Positions 47,064 through 56,623 are shown, counted from the stretch's first letter. The stretch is 64,000 bases of DNA from Shewanella gelidimarina (GCF_023283945.1 NZ_JAKIKW010000009.1:1-64000), one strand, 5' to 3'. Notes: generated by a model from the sequence alone, not told the origin. Translations and numbers: made by a program.

Positions 47064-47939
47064 ATGACATGGATTTTATTTACCTTGCTTGCAGCGTCGA
47101 TGCAGGCATGGCGCAATGCCTTTCAGAGTAAGCTTAGCCAAGAGGTCAATATTGCCGGGGTTACACTGGCTCGGTTTATCTGGGCAACGCCAATTGCCAT
47201 GTTGTACTTAGGCGGTCTGTATTGGTGGCAACCGATGGGATTACCCTATATCACGCCTAAATTTAGTCTGTATGTTCTCGGTGCAGCGGCAATGCAGATT
47301 TTGGCGACAGCGTTAATGGTAAAGCTGTTTAAGATGAAGAACTTTGCCGTCGGCGCCGGACTGGCAAAAAGTGAGGCGCTTGTTGCAGCAATATTAGGGG
47401 TGATATTTTTTGGGACTGAACTGTCACTGCTTGGCTGGATAGGCGTGGCGATAGGCGGAGCTGCGGTCTTTATGATGAGTAGCAGAGACGGGCTGAAACA
47501 GCTGTCATTTTCAACCGCTTTGCTTGGGCTTGCGTGTGGAACGGCGTTTGCGCTCACGTCCCTTTGGGTGCGTGAAGCTAGCCTAAGTTTAGATCTTCCC
47601 TTCCCACACCGGGCTGCGTGGGTATTGTTATTTGTTATTGCGATACAGACGTTGGTTTTAGTGCTGTATTCATACCTAGTTGATAGAAATGCACTCGATA
47701 GCATCCTCAAACGCCCTAAATTGACAATACTGACTAGCACGACAAGTTGCTTAGGCTCTATCGGTTGGTTTAGCGCCATGTCTTTGCAAGCGGTTCCTTA
47801 CGTTAAAACACTAGGGCAAGTCGAAGTGTTTTTTACGTTACTTATTGCCATATTTTGGCTTAAAGATAAAGTGAACATTAAAGACATGCTGGCGTTACTG
47901 ATGATCGCAATTGCGGCGATTTTGGTGATGTGGGGCTAA
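47064..47939 (+). CDS. EamA/DMT-superfamily transporter
   Basis: 291 aa, ten predicted membrane helices in two halves, ending with IKDMLALLMIAIAAILVMWG. EamA features: GLAKSEALVAAILGVIFFGTEL and VPYVKTLGQVEVFFTLLIAIFWLKDKV. Metabolite exporters and importers both occur in this superfamily, so the substrate is open. Alone between kdsA and the convergent PAP2 gene. Confidence 0.88.
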   Translation: MTWILFTLLAASMQAWRNAFQSKLSQEVNIAGVTLARFIWATPIAMLYLGGLYWWQPMGLPYITPKFSLYVLGAAAMQILATALMVKLFKMKNFAVGAGLAKSEALVAAILGVIFFGTELSLLGWIGVAIGGAAVFMMSSRDGLKQLSFSTALLGLACGTAFALTSLWVREASLSLDLPFPHRAAWVLLFVIAIQTLVLVLYSYLVDRNALDSILKRPKLTILTSTTSCLGSIGWFSAMSLQAVPYVKTLGQVEVFFTLLIAIFWLKDKVNIKDMLALLMIAIAAILVMWG

Positions 47940-47986
47940 TGCTGAGCTTCAATACCGCGAGGCTGTTAATTCAGCTCTTAGGGTAA

Positions 47987-48685
47987 CTAATCAGCCTGAT
48001 ATCTATGCAATAGATAGCGGCTTATATTAATCGATATGTGAGCTGCTAGTACTCCGAAGATTGCCCCTGCAAGTAAATCACCTAAGAAATGGTAGTTCTG
48101 GCCGACTTGTCCAGCTACGGCCCCTAACATAGCGATTATCCAAATCCCTTTTAAACGTGGAAACCGCCACCAAAATACGCTCACTAGTGCGAAGGTAAAA
48201 AGGGCATGCCCAGAGGGAAAGGAGTTGTAAGCGAGTCCTTGGGCAAATGGGTGGAACCCCTCTACACCATGGGTAATCCAGGATGGGTTGCTCCCCGTTG
48301 CGGTATGGACCCAAGTTTCAGGCCAAGTACGACCAAAGACAAACTTAGCACTCACACGAACGGCACTGGCCATGATTAAGGTAATCGCGAGGGTGAGTGC
48401 GAGCGAGGCAAACTTTTCTCGGCCTTTGAGGGTAACGCAGCAGATAAGCACCAAGGCGGATAATATTTCAAACAGTAGCGGCATTTGACTCAAGGGTTTA
48501 AAAATGTAACTGGCATGACTATATTGATGCATCCAACTGGCAATGCCGCGATCGAGAAATAGCACACAGAATAACGTCAGCGTGATGGCGCAAAGGTACA
48601 GCCATATGCTGGTGCGCATGCTGATTGATGATGTGACATCAGGCGCAAGTAAAGGCATTTTAATTGAAACTGTTGGCTTATTCAT
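47987..48685 (-). CDS. PAP2-family membrane phosphatase
   Basis: 232 aa from ATG 48685. Five to six membrane helices. Phosphatase motifs: KFVFGRTWPE (motif 1), SFPSGHALFTFA (PSGH, motif 2) and NYHFLGDLLAG (motif 3 with the catalytic His). Likely undecaprenyl- or lipid-phosphate phosphatase; which lipid is unknown. Motif 3 has GQ instead of the common SR before it, and motif 1 is a KxxxxRxxP variant, so it may belong to a sub-family. The frame runs back to a TTG at 48760 without a ribosome-binding site; the start is uncertain between 48685, 48658 and 48619. Confidence 0.85.
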   Translation of the reverse strand: MNKPTVSIKMPLLAPDVTSSISMRTSIWLYLCAITLTLFCVLFLDRGIASWMHQYSHASYIFKPLSQMPLLFEILSALVLICCVTLKGREKFASLALTLAITLIMASAVRVSAKFVFGRTWPETWVHTATGSNPSWITHGVEGFHPFAQGLAYNSFPSGHALFTFALVSVFWWRFPRLKGIWIIAMLGAVAGQVGQNYHFLGDLLAGAIFGVLAAHISINISRYLLHRYQAD

Positions 48686-48764
48686 CAATGGCTTAGCAAT
48701 CGGTATTCTAGATAATAAGAGTTTAGAGACTGATAAAGCCAAGCACAAGTAGTTTGCCAATAAG

Positions 48765-48869
48765 CTATTTTTTTTGTGATTTTTTCATCGCAATAGAAAT
48801 ACAGATTGCTGCGCCGCCCCAAGTGATGGCCAGTGCTAGTACCATCATAATGATTGCTCCAGTGCTCAT
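48765..48869 (-). CDS. metS: Methionine/alanine importer small subunit MetS
   Basis: 34 aa: MSTGAIIMMVLALAITWGGA then ICISIAMKKSQKK. A single membrane helix with a basic tail, the typical MetS pattern seen behind metP genes. In Corynebacterium MetP needs MetS for Na+-dependent methionine and alanine uptake. The ATG overlaps the metP stop by 4 bp (ATGA), which supports translation. It was found by reading the interval directly. Confidence 0.85.
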   Translation of the reverse strand: MSTGAIIMMVLALAITWGGAAICISIAMKKSQKK

Positions 48870-50365
48870 GGTTTACGCTCCTGTGGTAGGTGTTGATTCG
48901 ACACTAGGCCGATAAAAATGGCACAAAAAAGCATCAGTGCGATAAGACCCCAGCCTAAAAGTAACTGATCGACAACGGGGTAGTCGCCATAGCCATTTTG
49001 AATAGTATTAATGAGGTTTTTGACCAGGATCCCTGCCAACATAATAGGGCTAACAAAGCGTAAGCAGACGATAAGCCACTTACCTACGCTAAACTCGCTA
49101 CTGCGATTAACATAATCTCTGACATCTGCCAGTTTGAACAGCCAGCCCATGATCAGTAGCTCAATCAAACAACTGGTCAGCAGTGCAACGTTATTGATGA
49201 AGTAGTCCACCAGATCCAGTAGCAGTAAGCCGCCATTACTGGAGAATGCAAGTGAGGTGATATAACCTAGGCCACAAACTAATAACGCTGCTTTTTTTCT
49301 TGAAATAGTGATTTTATCAATAACCGCGGATACCACGGCTTCAATTATCGATATATGCGAGCTAAGCCCTGCAACCACTAAGGCTAGAAAGAACAATGGC
49401 CCGAGAATATAAGGTATTGGTAATAAGTTGATTGCTGCAGGAATGGTGACAAAAGCCAGTCCTACCCCAGAGGAGACCACTTCGGTGATCGGTTTCGATT
49501 GTTCAGCAGCCATATAACCCAATACTGCAAAAATCATGATCCCACCGAGTATAGAGAAACCACAATTGATCAGTACGGTCATAAAGGCATTGTTGTTGAT
49601 ATCGGATTTTTCTGGCAAATAACTGGAGTAGGCCAACATGATGGCAAAGCCAACACTGAGGGTGAAGAATATCTGTCCGTAAGCGGCTGACCATACTTTA
49701 GCATCGAGAATTTTACTAAAGTCAGGCCTAAACAAGTAGTTGAGCCCATCTAAAGCGCCGGGCAACATAACGATCCTACCAATAAGCACTAACACCATGA
49801 TAAATAGCAAAGGCATCATGATTTTACTGGCGCGTTCAATGCCGGCTTTCACACCTGAATAAACTGCCAGAGTGGTTATTGACCAGGCGACCGTCATCGG
49901 TATTGCAATGTGGAACTGTAGATCACCAAGCTTGGTGGGGGAATTATCGCCTAGCGCTAAGTATTCGTCGAAAAAGAAACTATTGGTGTCGGTGCCCCAG
50001 CTTTGGTCGACCGAGAACACTAAGTAGGACATTGCCCAGCCAATAATAGCGACATAATAAACGGCAATAACCGCCGCGATAAAGACCTGAAACCAACCTA
50101 ACCATTCGAGTCGTAACCCAATACTTTGGCCTAGCTTGGCGAATACCTTAGGCGCTGCTCCGCGGTATTTATGGCCGAGGCTAAATTCCATAATCATAAA
50201 GGGAATACCCGCTGAGAGCATGGCAAATAGGTAAGGGATAAAAAATGCGCCACCGCCATTTTCATAAGCCATATAGGGGAAACGCCAGATATTGCCTAAG
50301 CCTATGGCTGAGCCTACAGCGGCAAGAATGAAGCCTGTTCTTGAATTCCATTGCTCTCTTTGCAT
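48866..50365 (-). CDS. metP: Sodium-dependent amino-acid transporter, NSS/SNF family (MetP-type)
   Basis: 499 aa, about 12 membrane helices. NSS signature near the N-terminus: FILAAVGSAIGLGNIWRFPY followed by MAYENGGGAFFIPYLFAMLSAGIP. Na+-site and substrate regions (GFAIMLAYSSYLPEKSDINNN, GLAFVTIPAAI) are present. Methionine/alanine import is inferred from the metS gene next to it; other amino acids are possible. ATG 50365 with a weak ribosome-binding site. Confidence 0.9.
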   Translation of the reverse strand: MQREQWNSRTGFILAAVGSAIGLGNIWRFPYMAYENGGGAFFIPYLFAMLSAGIPFMIMEFSLGHKYRGAAPKVFAKLGQSIGLRLEWLGWFQVFIAAVIAVYYVAIIGWAMSYLVFSVDQSWGTDTNSFFFDEYLALGDNSPTKLGDLQFHIAIPMTVAWSITTLAVYSGVKAGIERASKIMMPLLFIMVLVLIGRIVMLPGALDGLNYLFRPDFSKILDAKVWSAAYGQIFFTLSVGFAIMLAYSSYLPEKSDINNNAFMTVLINCGFSILGGIMIFAVLGYMAAEQSKPITEVVSSGVGLAFVTIPAAINLLPIPYILGPLFFLALVVAGLSSHISIIEAVVSAVIDKITISRKKAALLVCGLGYITSLAFSSNGGLLLLDLVDYFINNVALLTSCLIELLIMGWLFKLADVRDYVNRSSEFSVGKWLIVCLRFVSPIMLAGILVKNLINTIQNGYGDYPVVDQLLLGWGLIALMLFCAIFIGLVSNQHLPQERKP

Positions 50366-50491
50366 CGAACGCGCCTTTTTCTTACCAATTACTAGATTGT
50401 AAATTGGGGGTCATGGCTTAATTTTAGTCTGAATTCAGAATCTTGCTTTATATCGGGTAGAGGCATGTAAGCATGTTCTTAGTCACAGGTA

Positions 50492-51514
50492 CTAGCGGTG
50501 ATATTGCAGCTCTAAACACTTAATTTCATCGACAAGATGCTGGTTCTGAGGCGTGGCAATACCATGCAGTTTTGCCATCTGTACAACAAAGCCATTAATG
50601 GAGTCTATTTCCGTGGTTCGTTGATGCTGCACATCTTGATGCATCGATGAATAGTTGTCGGCCGTAAGCGTGATCACTTGGTAAACCCGATTTAACACTG
50701 AAGGTAACTCCAATGAAATATGTTCGGCATTTGCGACTTTTACCAGCTCAGTGACTGCCGCTATGATGGTGTCACTGTATTGCTCATGTGCAAGCTGACC
50801 ATTTTGACAATTATGGATCGCGGTCAGCGGATTAATGGCGACATTGATTGCCAGCTTTTGCCAGAGCATAGTCAAGATATCTTCACTCCACTGGCTTTGT
50901 GGTATGGCAGTTAAAAGTATGTTTTTAAGTGATTCAGGTAATGTTTTCTGGGCAGAAGACTTTTGCTGAGAAGAGGACTCTAACGCCTTAAAATGCTTAG
51001 GCAGTTGAAGAATCCCTAGCTGAGTGACACCTTTGCCAGTTTGTTTGGTATGCCACAGCGATTGTTTTAATGCTGCTTGAGAGGTGGTGCCAAGACTAAG
51101 GCTCTGCCCGTTGAGCATTTGGGCAACGTCCAAATGCGGTCCCATTCCATTGTGTAACAGTAAGATGTGGCACTCAGCGCTGAGCATGGGGATGATTGTT
51201 TTGAGTGCGGCGCAGACTTGATATGCTTTGACACAAACAATGAGTAGGTCAGTCTTTGGTAATTGCTGTGCATAGTCATTTAGGCCAACAAACTCTGCAG
51301 TCTGTGTCGACTCAGTATTGTCTAGACTGGTAAACGTGAGCGGTTGTAATTGGGAATGTTCAGCTCTGCTAATGACGTTAACGGCTATTTTACTGGCGGA
51401 GACAGCTGTGCTTAGCTGGTGATAGATCAGTTGCCCTATCGCACCAGCGCCAACAATGCTGACCTGCTTTAATAATGTCGAATTTGCTGAGGTTGAATCG
51501 TTGGCTAAGATCAT
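50492..51514 (-). CDS. panE: 2-dehydropantoate 2-reductase
   Basis: 340 aa. NADPH-dependent reduction of ketopantoate in pantothenate/CoA synthesis. Rossmann motif VSIVGAGAIGQLIYHQL near residues 18-34, LLIVCVKAYQVCAAL, the LLHNGMGPH loop, and the ApbA C-terminal WQKLAINVAINPLTAIHNCQNGQL with the catalytic Lys. Somewhat longer than E. coli PanE (303 aa), with a Ser/Gln-rich insertion near residues 165-185. ATG 51514. Confidence 0.9.
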   Translation of the reverse strand: MILANDSTSANSTLLKQVSIVGAGAIGQLIYHQLSTAVSASKIAVNVISRAEHSQLQPLTFTSLDNTESTQTAEFVGLNDYAQQLPKTDLLIVCVKAYQVCAALKTIIPMLSAECHILLLHNGMGPHLDVAQMLNGQSLSLGTTSQAALKQSLWHTKQTGKGVTQLGILQLPKHFKALESSSQQKSSAQKTLPESLKNILLTAIPQSQWSEDILTMLWQKLAINVAINPLTAIHNCQNGQLAHEQYSDTIIAAVTELVKVANAEHISLELPSVLNRVYQVITLTADNYSSMHQDVQHQRTTEIDSINGFVVQMAKLHGIATPQNQHLVDEIKCLELQYHR

Positions 51515-51556
51515 CAGTGATTTATGTTCTTTAATTATCAGGATTAGCTTCTTTGC

Positions 51557-51964
51557 TCAGCCTACACTGTCGTCGATGATTTTCGCAGCTTTAAAGTACT
51601 TTATATAAAGCCATAGCGTGACATAAAACAGCGCAATACCCATCATGTCGGCGATGACATCAGCAACAGAAGCGCTGCGGTAAGATAGCTGAGATTGGAC
51701 CATCTCGATAAAGACAGCATAGACGGCTAACACGACAGCAAGTAAATACCATCTCGGTTTAAAGGCAAAATAGGTCAGACAGGATAGAACAAAAAAGCTG
51801 CCGAGATGACCTAGCTTATCAAAGTTAGGAATGCTGTTGATGTTATAGCTTGGCTTGGAAAAAACCAAATAACTAACGACCATTAAGGTTATTGCTAACG
51901 CGAGCTTGAAGATATTTTGTTTGTTGATCACATCATACACACTGGAGTCATTTGCCCTCATCAT
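51557..51964 (-). CDS. VanZ-like family membrane protein
   Basis: 135 aa. Four membrane helices; FDKLGHLGSFFVLSCLTYFAF and VFIEMVQSQLSYRSASVADVIADMMGIALF match the VanZ-like pattern (DKxxH and E..Q...R..s..D...N/D..G). Role unknown outside glycopeptide resistance. Start is uncertain: ATG 51964 or GTG 51988. Probably transcribed with panE? The two are 42 bp apart in the same direction, so co-transcription is likely. Confidence 0.8.
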   Translation of the reverse strand: MMRANDSSVYDVINKQNIFKLALAITLMVVSYLVFSKPSYNINSIPNFDKLGHLGSFFVLSCLTYFAFKPRWYLLAVVLAVYAVFIEMVQSQLSYRSASVADVIADMMGIALFYVTLWLYIKYFKAAKIIDDSVG

Positions 51965-52088
51965 AAAAAAATAGGCCGATAAAGTCACCTATAACTATGC
52001 TTGGTATCAATTTAATCTTTATTACCTCTTCAAGTCATCGCTTTTCGTGGGTAAAATACGGTCAAATCAAATTTTAAGGATCAAGCGC

Positions 52089-52574
52089 ATGCCTTCAATG
52101 GATATCGTGTCTGAAGTAAATGAAGTCGAATTACGTAACGCCGTGGACAATTCTATACGTGAATTGCAAGGTCGCTTTGATTTTCGCGGCAAAGAAGCCA
52201 GTTTCGAATATAAAGACCATGCGGTAACGTTATCTGCAGAAGATGACTTTCAATGTAAGCAGTTAGTGGATATTTTACGTATGCAATTAAGCAAACGTGA
52301 TGTTGACCCTAAGTCGATGGATGTTGCTGATAAGGCCATCCATAGTGGTAAAACCTTCTCTTTACAGGTGAAGTTTAAAGAGGGTATCGAAACATTAATT
52401 GCTAAGAAGTTGGTTAAGCTGATAAAAGACAGCAAGCTTAAAGTGCAATCTTCTATTCAGGGTGACTCGGTGCGTATTACCGGTAAAAAACGTGACGACT
52501 TGCAAGCAGTTATGGCGCTAGCGCGCGAATCGGATCTTGGTCAACCGTTTCAGTTTAATAACTTTCGAGATTAG
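52089..52574 (+). CDS. yajQ: YajQ-family cyclic-di-GMP-binding protein
   Basis: 161 aa, the usual length. [20 protein letters not shown] and [28 protein letters not shown] are family constants. Xanthomonas YajQ homologues bind cyclic di-GMP and act with a transcription factor; in E. coli the role is less clear. ATG 52089 has AAGGA eight bases ahead, so the longer frame from 52047 is rejected. Confidence 0.95.
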   Translation: MPSMDIVSEVNEVELRNAVDNSIRELQGRFDFRGKEASFEYKDHAVTLSAEDDFQCKQLVDILRMQLSKRDVDPKSMDVADKAIHSGKTFSLQVKFKEGIETLIAKKLVKLIKDSKLKVQSSIQGDSVRITGKKRDDLQAVMALARESDLGQPFQFNNFRD

Positions 52575-52637
52575 TCACCGTCCCGATTAACCATTTTGAT
52601 GGCTAATCGGTAGTGTCGATCGTCGATGAATTTAATG

Positions 52638-52669
52638 AGAGCTCACCGTTAACTGTTGAGCTCTTTTTG
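52638..52669 (+). terminator. Terminator of yajQ, overlapping the ampG 3' end
   Basis: AGAGCTCA / TGAGCTCT with an 11-base loop followed by TTTTT. It lies across the ampG stop (52649), so ampG's last codons form part of the stem. Confidence 0.75.
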
Positions 52670-54055
52670 TTGGGTGCTTTCATCAGCGCTCACCGTTTGA
52701 GTCTCGGGGACATACTTTTGCACCAACAGCACCAGGCCTAATACTGGGAAACCGATAAGACTGGCGCCAACAAAGAAACTCACGTAGTCATAAGCATCTA
52801 TGTACGCGCCGGAGAAACCGGCAACAAACTTAGGAAATAGCAACATGATGGACGACAGTAATGCGTATTGCGTCGCACTATAGCCAGTACTGGTTAGGCT
52901 AGAGAGGTAAGCAATAAAGGCTGCCGTTGCAACGCCACCGCTGAAGTTGTCGACCGAGATTGCTAAGGTTAAAAAAGGCACGTTGTAGCCAATGACGGCT
53001 TGATATGCGAAGAGTAAGTTGGTTGTGGCGACCAAAAATGCGCCGAGAAATAATATTTTCATTGTGCCGTACCGAGCCACTAATAGCCCGCCTGCACCCG
53101 CGCCCACCAGCGTCATGATCAAACCATAGACTTTACTTAGTGTGGCAATTTCTGCTTTAGAGAACCCCATGTCGACGTAAAATACGTTTGCCATTACGCC
53201 CATCACAATATCTGAGATCCGATAAGTCGATATTAACAGTAGAATTAGGATGGCACTTTTACCATAGCGTTTAAAGAAGTCGAGAAAGGGCAGCACGCTG
53301 GCGGTATATAACCAAGACAGAGTGGCCGCTATTGCTGGCGAGTAACGCATCGAAAACTGTTGCTTAAGCTCAGCTTCTTTCTCATCGGCCTCTTTAGATT
53401 CTACTTTGGGTTCATCGCTAAATAGCGTGGTGATGATACCGACAGACATTAAGCCTGCCATGGCTAAATAGGCTGTTTGCCAAGATACTAAACTATAGGT
53501 GTCGTTATTAGGTTCAATCCAGGCGGCGATGGTTAATGCACCTGCGGTCGCAATAATCATTGCGCTGCGATAACCCACTTGATAAGCAGCGGCTAGCGCT
53601 GCTTGCATCTTCTCTGACGCTGATTCAATTCTGAATGCATCAATAACAATGTCCTGAGTTGCAGATGCCAAGGCAACCATTAAGGCAAAAACAGCCAGCT
53701 TCTCGATATCGACCAGAGGATCGCTCTGGCTCATGCCTACAATGGCAACGACCAGGATCAGTTGAGCGAATATCATCCAGCCTCTGCGCCGGCCAAGTAG
53801 CTTAGTGAATATAGGTAATGACATTCGGTCGACTAGCGGCGACCATGCCCATTTGAAACCATATACTAATGCTATCCAACTGAAATAACCGATAGCCGTT
53901 CGGTCTACTCCCGCTTCTCTTAGCCAAAAAGAGAGTGTTGAAAAAACTAACATCAGTGGTAAGCCAGCTGAAAACCCCAAAAGTAATAGGATCAGAACCC
54001 GTTTATGACAGTAGATCGAGAGTGAATTTTTGATGCGCTGAGAATAAGAGGTCAT
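52649..54055 (-). CDS. ampG: AmpG-type muropeptide permease (MFS)
   Basis: 468 aa, 12-14 membrane helices. Imports GlcNAc-anhydroMurNAc peptides for wall recycling and beta-lactamase signalling. LLGFSAGLPLMLVFSTLSFWLREAGV, IALVYGFKWAWSPLVDR and ATQDIVIDAFRIE are hallmark segments. The ATG at 54055 gives an E. coli-like N-terminus; a GTG at 54070 is the alternative. ampG next to yajG is the E. coli arrangement, here separated by a hypothetical gene and a cyclophilin gene. Confidence 0.95.
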   Translation of the reverse strand: MTSYSQRIKNSLSIYCHKRVLILLLLGFSAGLPLMLVFSTLSFWLREAGVDRTAIGYFSWIALVYGFKWAWSPLVDRMSLPIFTKLLGRRRGWMIFAQLILVVAIVGMSQSDPLVDIEKLAVFALMVALASATQDIVIDAFRIESASEKMQAALAAAYQVGYRSAMIIATAGALTIAAWIEPNNDTYSLVSWQTAYLAMAGLMSVGIITTLFSDEPKVESKEADEKEAELKQQFSMRYSPAIAATLSWLYTASVLPFLDFFKRYGKSAILILLLISTYRISDIVMGVMANVFYVDMGFSKAEIATLSKVYGLIMTLVGAGAGGLLVARYGTMKILFLGAFLVATTNLLFAYQAVIGYNVPFLTLAISVDNFSGGVATAAFIAYLSSLTSTGYSATQYALLSSIMLLFPKFVAGFSGAYIDAYDYVSFFVGASLIGFPVLGLVLLVQKYVPETQTVSADESTQQKELNS

Positions 54056-54169
54056 TGACACTGAAGGCACACGCTTGCTTAAAAAAGTCAGGGTATAAAC
54101 AGCTTACGGGTGAGTTTGCTTTGGTTCAAGGGTTTAATGGTAGGGGCAACGAATAAATGATTAGACTCA

Positions 54170-54203
54170 CTAAAAAGCCCAAACCGAGAGGTTTGGGCTT
54201 TGG
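54170..54203 (-). terminator. Terminator downstream of the hypothetical gene at 54236
   Basis: Minus strand AAAGCCCAAACC, loop TCTC, GGTTTGGGCTTTTT. Strong stem of 12 bp between this gene and ampG. Confidence 0.9.
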
Positions 54204-54235
54204 GTGTTGCTTTTAGTTAAAGCTTTCGATTGAAA

Positions 54236-54556
54236 CTAAGGTCTAACGCCTACACATCCTTGAGGAATTTCTCCACCAATACTGAGATAGTCACAGCAGT
54301 CATCGACTTGCTGCCTCAAGAACTGATTACCTCTAATAGCCCAAAAGGGCCATTTGTCGAAGGAATGCAGTAGGTGCCAAAACACACGTTCCATATCCGT
54401 TTGCGCATCACCCTGATGGTCATACATCTGCCATTCTTCTAGGGTGTCCCATAGATATAGCTGGATTTCATTGAAATCGAGTTGATTACTTAAAAACGCT
54501 TTCCCATAGAAAGCCAGCTGGGGCGCTTTATCATCAATGAACTCATTTGGTGTCAT
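54236..54556 (-). CDS. Hypothetical acidic protein
   Basis: 106 aa. No signal peptide or membrane helix. Rich in Trp and acidic residues (IQLYLWDTLEEWQMYDHQGD, VFWHLLHSFDKWPFWAIRGN), with a C-terminal QVDDCCDYLSIGGEIPQGCV containing three cysteines. I do not recognise a named family. It has a good stand-alone structure: AAAGGAGGCGG just before ATG 54556 and a terminator behind. That strong ribosome-binding site argues it is expressed. Confidence 0.8.
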   Translation of the reverse strand: MTPNEFIDDKAPQLAFYGKAFLSNQLDFNEIQLYLWDTLEEWQMYDHQGDAQTDMERVFWHLLHSFDKWPFWAIRGNQFLRQQVDDCCDYLSIGGEIPQGCVGVRP

Positions 54557-54647
54557 TGAACCGCCTCCTTTTACTTACTCAGCAAGTATAGGATCTAATT
54601 TAGGGCTTTTGCTCAAATAATTCAAAATAATTCAAAATTTACATTTG

Positions 54648-55241
54648 TTACTTTCTAGGCAGCAAAGTCGCTTTTTTTAATACTATGTCTTCGATAGGAA
54701 AGTCGGGCCATTTAAGCTTACTGTTAAACTCTGTTGGCACTAAAGCCATTGCCGCGAGAACTTCCATGCCTGAAGTGACTTCACCAAAAACGGCATAGCC
54801 CCAACGGCGCGATGAAGGATCGAGCTTTTCGTTATCGACGATATTAAAATAGAATTGGCTGGTGGCTGAGTGTGGCTCTGCTTCCCGCGCCATTGCGATA
54901 GTACCAGTTAAGTTGGATAAGCCACTGCCAGACTCATTCACAATGGGTTTATCAGTTGGACGTTCATCTTTATTTAAATCCAGGCCTCCTCCTTGCACGA
55001 CAAAGTCTGCAATAACGCGGTGAAATAGCGTGTTGTCGTAGTGGCCTTTTACAACATAGGTGAGAAAGTTATCGACGGTCAGTGGTGCGCGGGTTCTATC
55101 TAGCTCAACCACTATTTTTCCCATGCTGGTGTCAAACTCAACCTCGGGATATAGCGTATTAGGTTGAATATCGACAGCATGGGCAAACGGCGTGAGCATT
55201 AACACGACTAAGCTAACGCAATTTATCATCCAAGATTTCAT
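54648..55241 (-). CDS. Periplasmic cyclophilin-type peptidyl-prolyl isomerase
   Basis: 197 aa. Signal peptide MKSWMINCVSLVVLMLTPFAHA, then the cyclophilin core TSMGKIVVELD, DNTLFHRVIADFVVQGGG, IAMAREAEPHSATSQFYFNI and WGYAVFGEV. Catalytic Arg is in FHRV. PpiA-like. The tripeptide FYFNI with Phe in place of Trp further along is usual for bacterial forms. 26 bp downstream of yajG, so likely one operon. Confidence 0.93.
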   Translation of the reverse strand: MKSWMINCVSLVVLMLTPFAHAVDIQPNTLYPEVEFDTSMGKIVVELDRTRAPLTVDNFLTYVVKGHYDNTLFHRVIADFVVQGGGLDLNKDERPTDKPIVNESGSGLSNLTGTIAMAREAEPHSATSQFYFNIVDNEKLDPSSRRWGYAVFGEVTSGMEVLAAMALVPTEFNSKLKWPDFPIEDIVLKKATLLPRK

Positions 55242-55267
55242 AATCTTCCTCGTTGTTGTCGTTGTCG

Positions 55268-55834
55268 TTATTGTTGTATGAACTGATTCAGCTCTGGATC
55301 ATTAATAATGTCACGAGTCAGCTCACCGAGTAGCTTGTTCATTTCAAGTTCAAGGGTGGCGAAATCAGCACTAAAAGGGCCTTTTAACATGCCTTTTGCT
55401 CGATAGCGTTTAGTCAGCGACTGATGCGTATTTTGAGCGATAACATTAATGATGATCTGACTATTAGCTTCAAAACCAAAAGTACCTTCATCTACATCTG
55501 TTAATAACTGTTCTATTTGGATTTGTAAGTGCTTAACCGAACTTGGGTCGACATGATAACCTGCTTGAGAAAAGCCATCTCTAAAGACTTGATCCATTTG
55601 TACTCGCGGTGCTTCGCTCGGGCTGACTAAGCGCGCTGCATTGTCGCCATCATTAAATCGCACGATGAAGTTAGCTGAACGGGTATCGATAGTTTCTATC
55701 GCGATTGGCAGTTGGGCACTTGTCTGTTGCGTAATACTGGGGACTTGTGGGTTTAACGCAATGTGTGTTGGGGGCTGGCTCGCGCAGCCTATAACGGAAA
55801 AAGCTACTGCAATTATTAAAAGTTGAGGTTTCAT
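55268..55834 (-). CDS. yajG: YajG-family lipoprotein
   Basis: 188 aa from ATG 55834. Signal MKPQLLIIAVAFSVIGC with lipobox VIGC. The mature part has the YajG pattern of a duplicated beta-alpha fold (QLPIAIETIDTRSANFIVRF, LQIQIEQLLTDVDEGTFGFE, AQNTHQSLTKRYRAKG). Function unknown. In E. coli yajG-ampG are adjacent and face bolA, which here lies 6 kb further on. A TTG at 55852 extends the frame but not the signal. Confidence 0.9.
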   Translation of the reverse strand: MKPQLLIIAVAFSVIGCASQPPTHIALNPQVPSITQQTSAQLPIAIETIDTRSANFIVRFNDGDNAARLVSPSEAPRVQMDQVFRDGFSQAGYHVDPSSVKHLQIQIEQLLTDVDEGTFGFEANSQIIINVIAQNTHQSLTKRYRAKGMLKGPFSADFATLELEMNKLLGELTRDIINDPELNQFIQQ

Positions 55835-56059
55835 TATCACTATTTTTGTCAAAATTGGGTTGGCTCCAGCATACCAGAAGATGATCTGATTTCCAGAGTC
55901 AGAGTGGATTTTTAGTGCATCAGTGTTTCTGACCGTTTTTGTTATGGCCTACGCGATAAAAGTTGTTGTAGTATGGCGGCTTAGTATAAGTGAACTGTTT
56001 ATTTATTAATGGATTAGTGGATTTCACTATTTTTTGTAAAGTGTATTAAGGGAACCAAT

Positions 56060-56623
56060 ATGCGTATTTTAACAATCCTTGTCGCGGGTTTATTGAGTTG
56101 TAACGCTATGGCTGCTGAAGGCGATCATATTATAGGCGGTAGTGTGGGCTATGGCGCTAATGAGCTTGATGGATTCGAGAGCGATAACTCAACCAGTGGC
56201 GATAACGTTGTTTATGATGTTTACTATCGCTACATGTGGCATGACAATTTTGGTGTCGAAGCGGGTTATTTTTCCGGTAGTAGTGGAGTATTTAGTGCTT
56301 TAGGGAGTATTTTTGGCCAAATTAACAATATCGAGTATTCAGGTTTAAGGGTTACTCTATATGGAGAGTACATACTGTCCGAAAGAAACCGTTTATATGC
56401 TAAGTTGGGCGCGAGTGCTAATGAGCTGAGCTATAAATGGGGAAGTAGTTGGAGCAATGACGAACTTCAATCCTCTAATGAAAATGATGTTGATTTATAC
56501 ACGGCTGTAGGATGGGAAGTTCGTTTTCATTCGGGCTTTGGTATGAATATCGAATATCAATATATTCCCATTCAAGCGTTAACAGCTCAGAACGTTAACT
56601 TTGGTATCAGTTACCAATTTTAG
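56060..56623 (+). CDS. Outer-membrane beta-barrel protein (porin-like family)
   Basis: 187 aa. Signal peptide MRILTILVAGLLSCNAMA, then an eight-stranded-barrel pattern of alternating residues: GGSVGYGANEL, VVYDVYYRYMWHDNFGVEAGYFSG, YSGLRVTLYGEYILSERNRLYAKLGASANEL, VGWEVRFHSGFGMNIEYQYIP, ending in NFGISYQF with a terminal Phe for the BAM machinery. Resembles OmpX/OprF-type small barrels. Function unknown. Confidence 0.85.
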   Translation: MRILTILVAGLLSCNAMAAEGDHIIGGSVGYGANELDGFESDNSTSGDNVVYDVYYRYMWHDNFGVEAGYFSGSSGVFSALGSIFGQINNIEYSGLRVTLYGEYILSERNRLYAKLGASANELSYKWGSSWSNDELQSSNENDVDLYTAVGWEVRFHSGFGMNIEYQYIPIQALTAQNVNFGISYQF

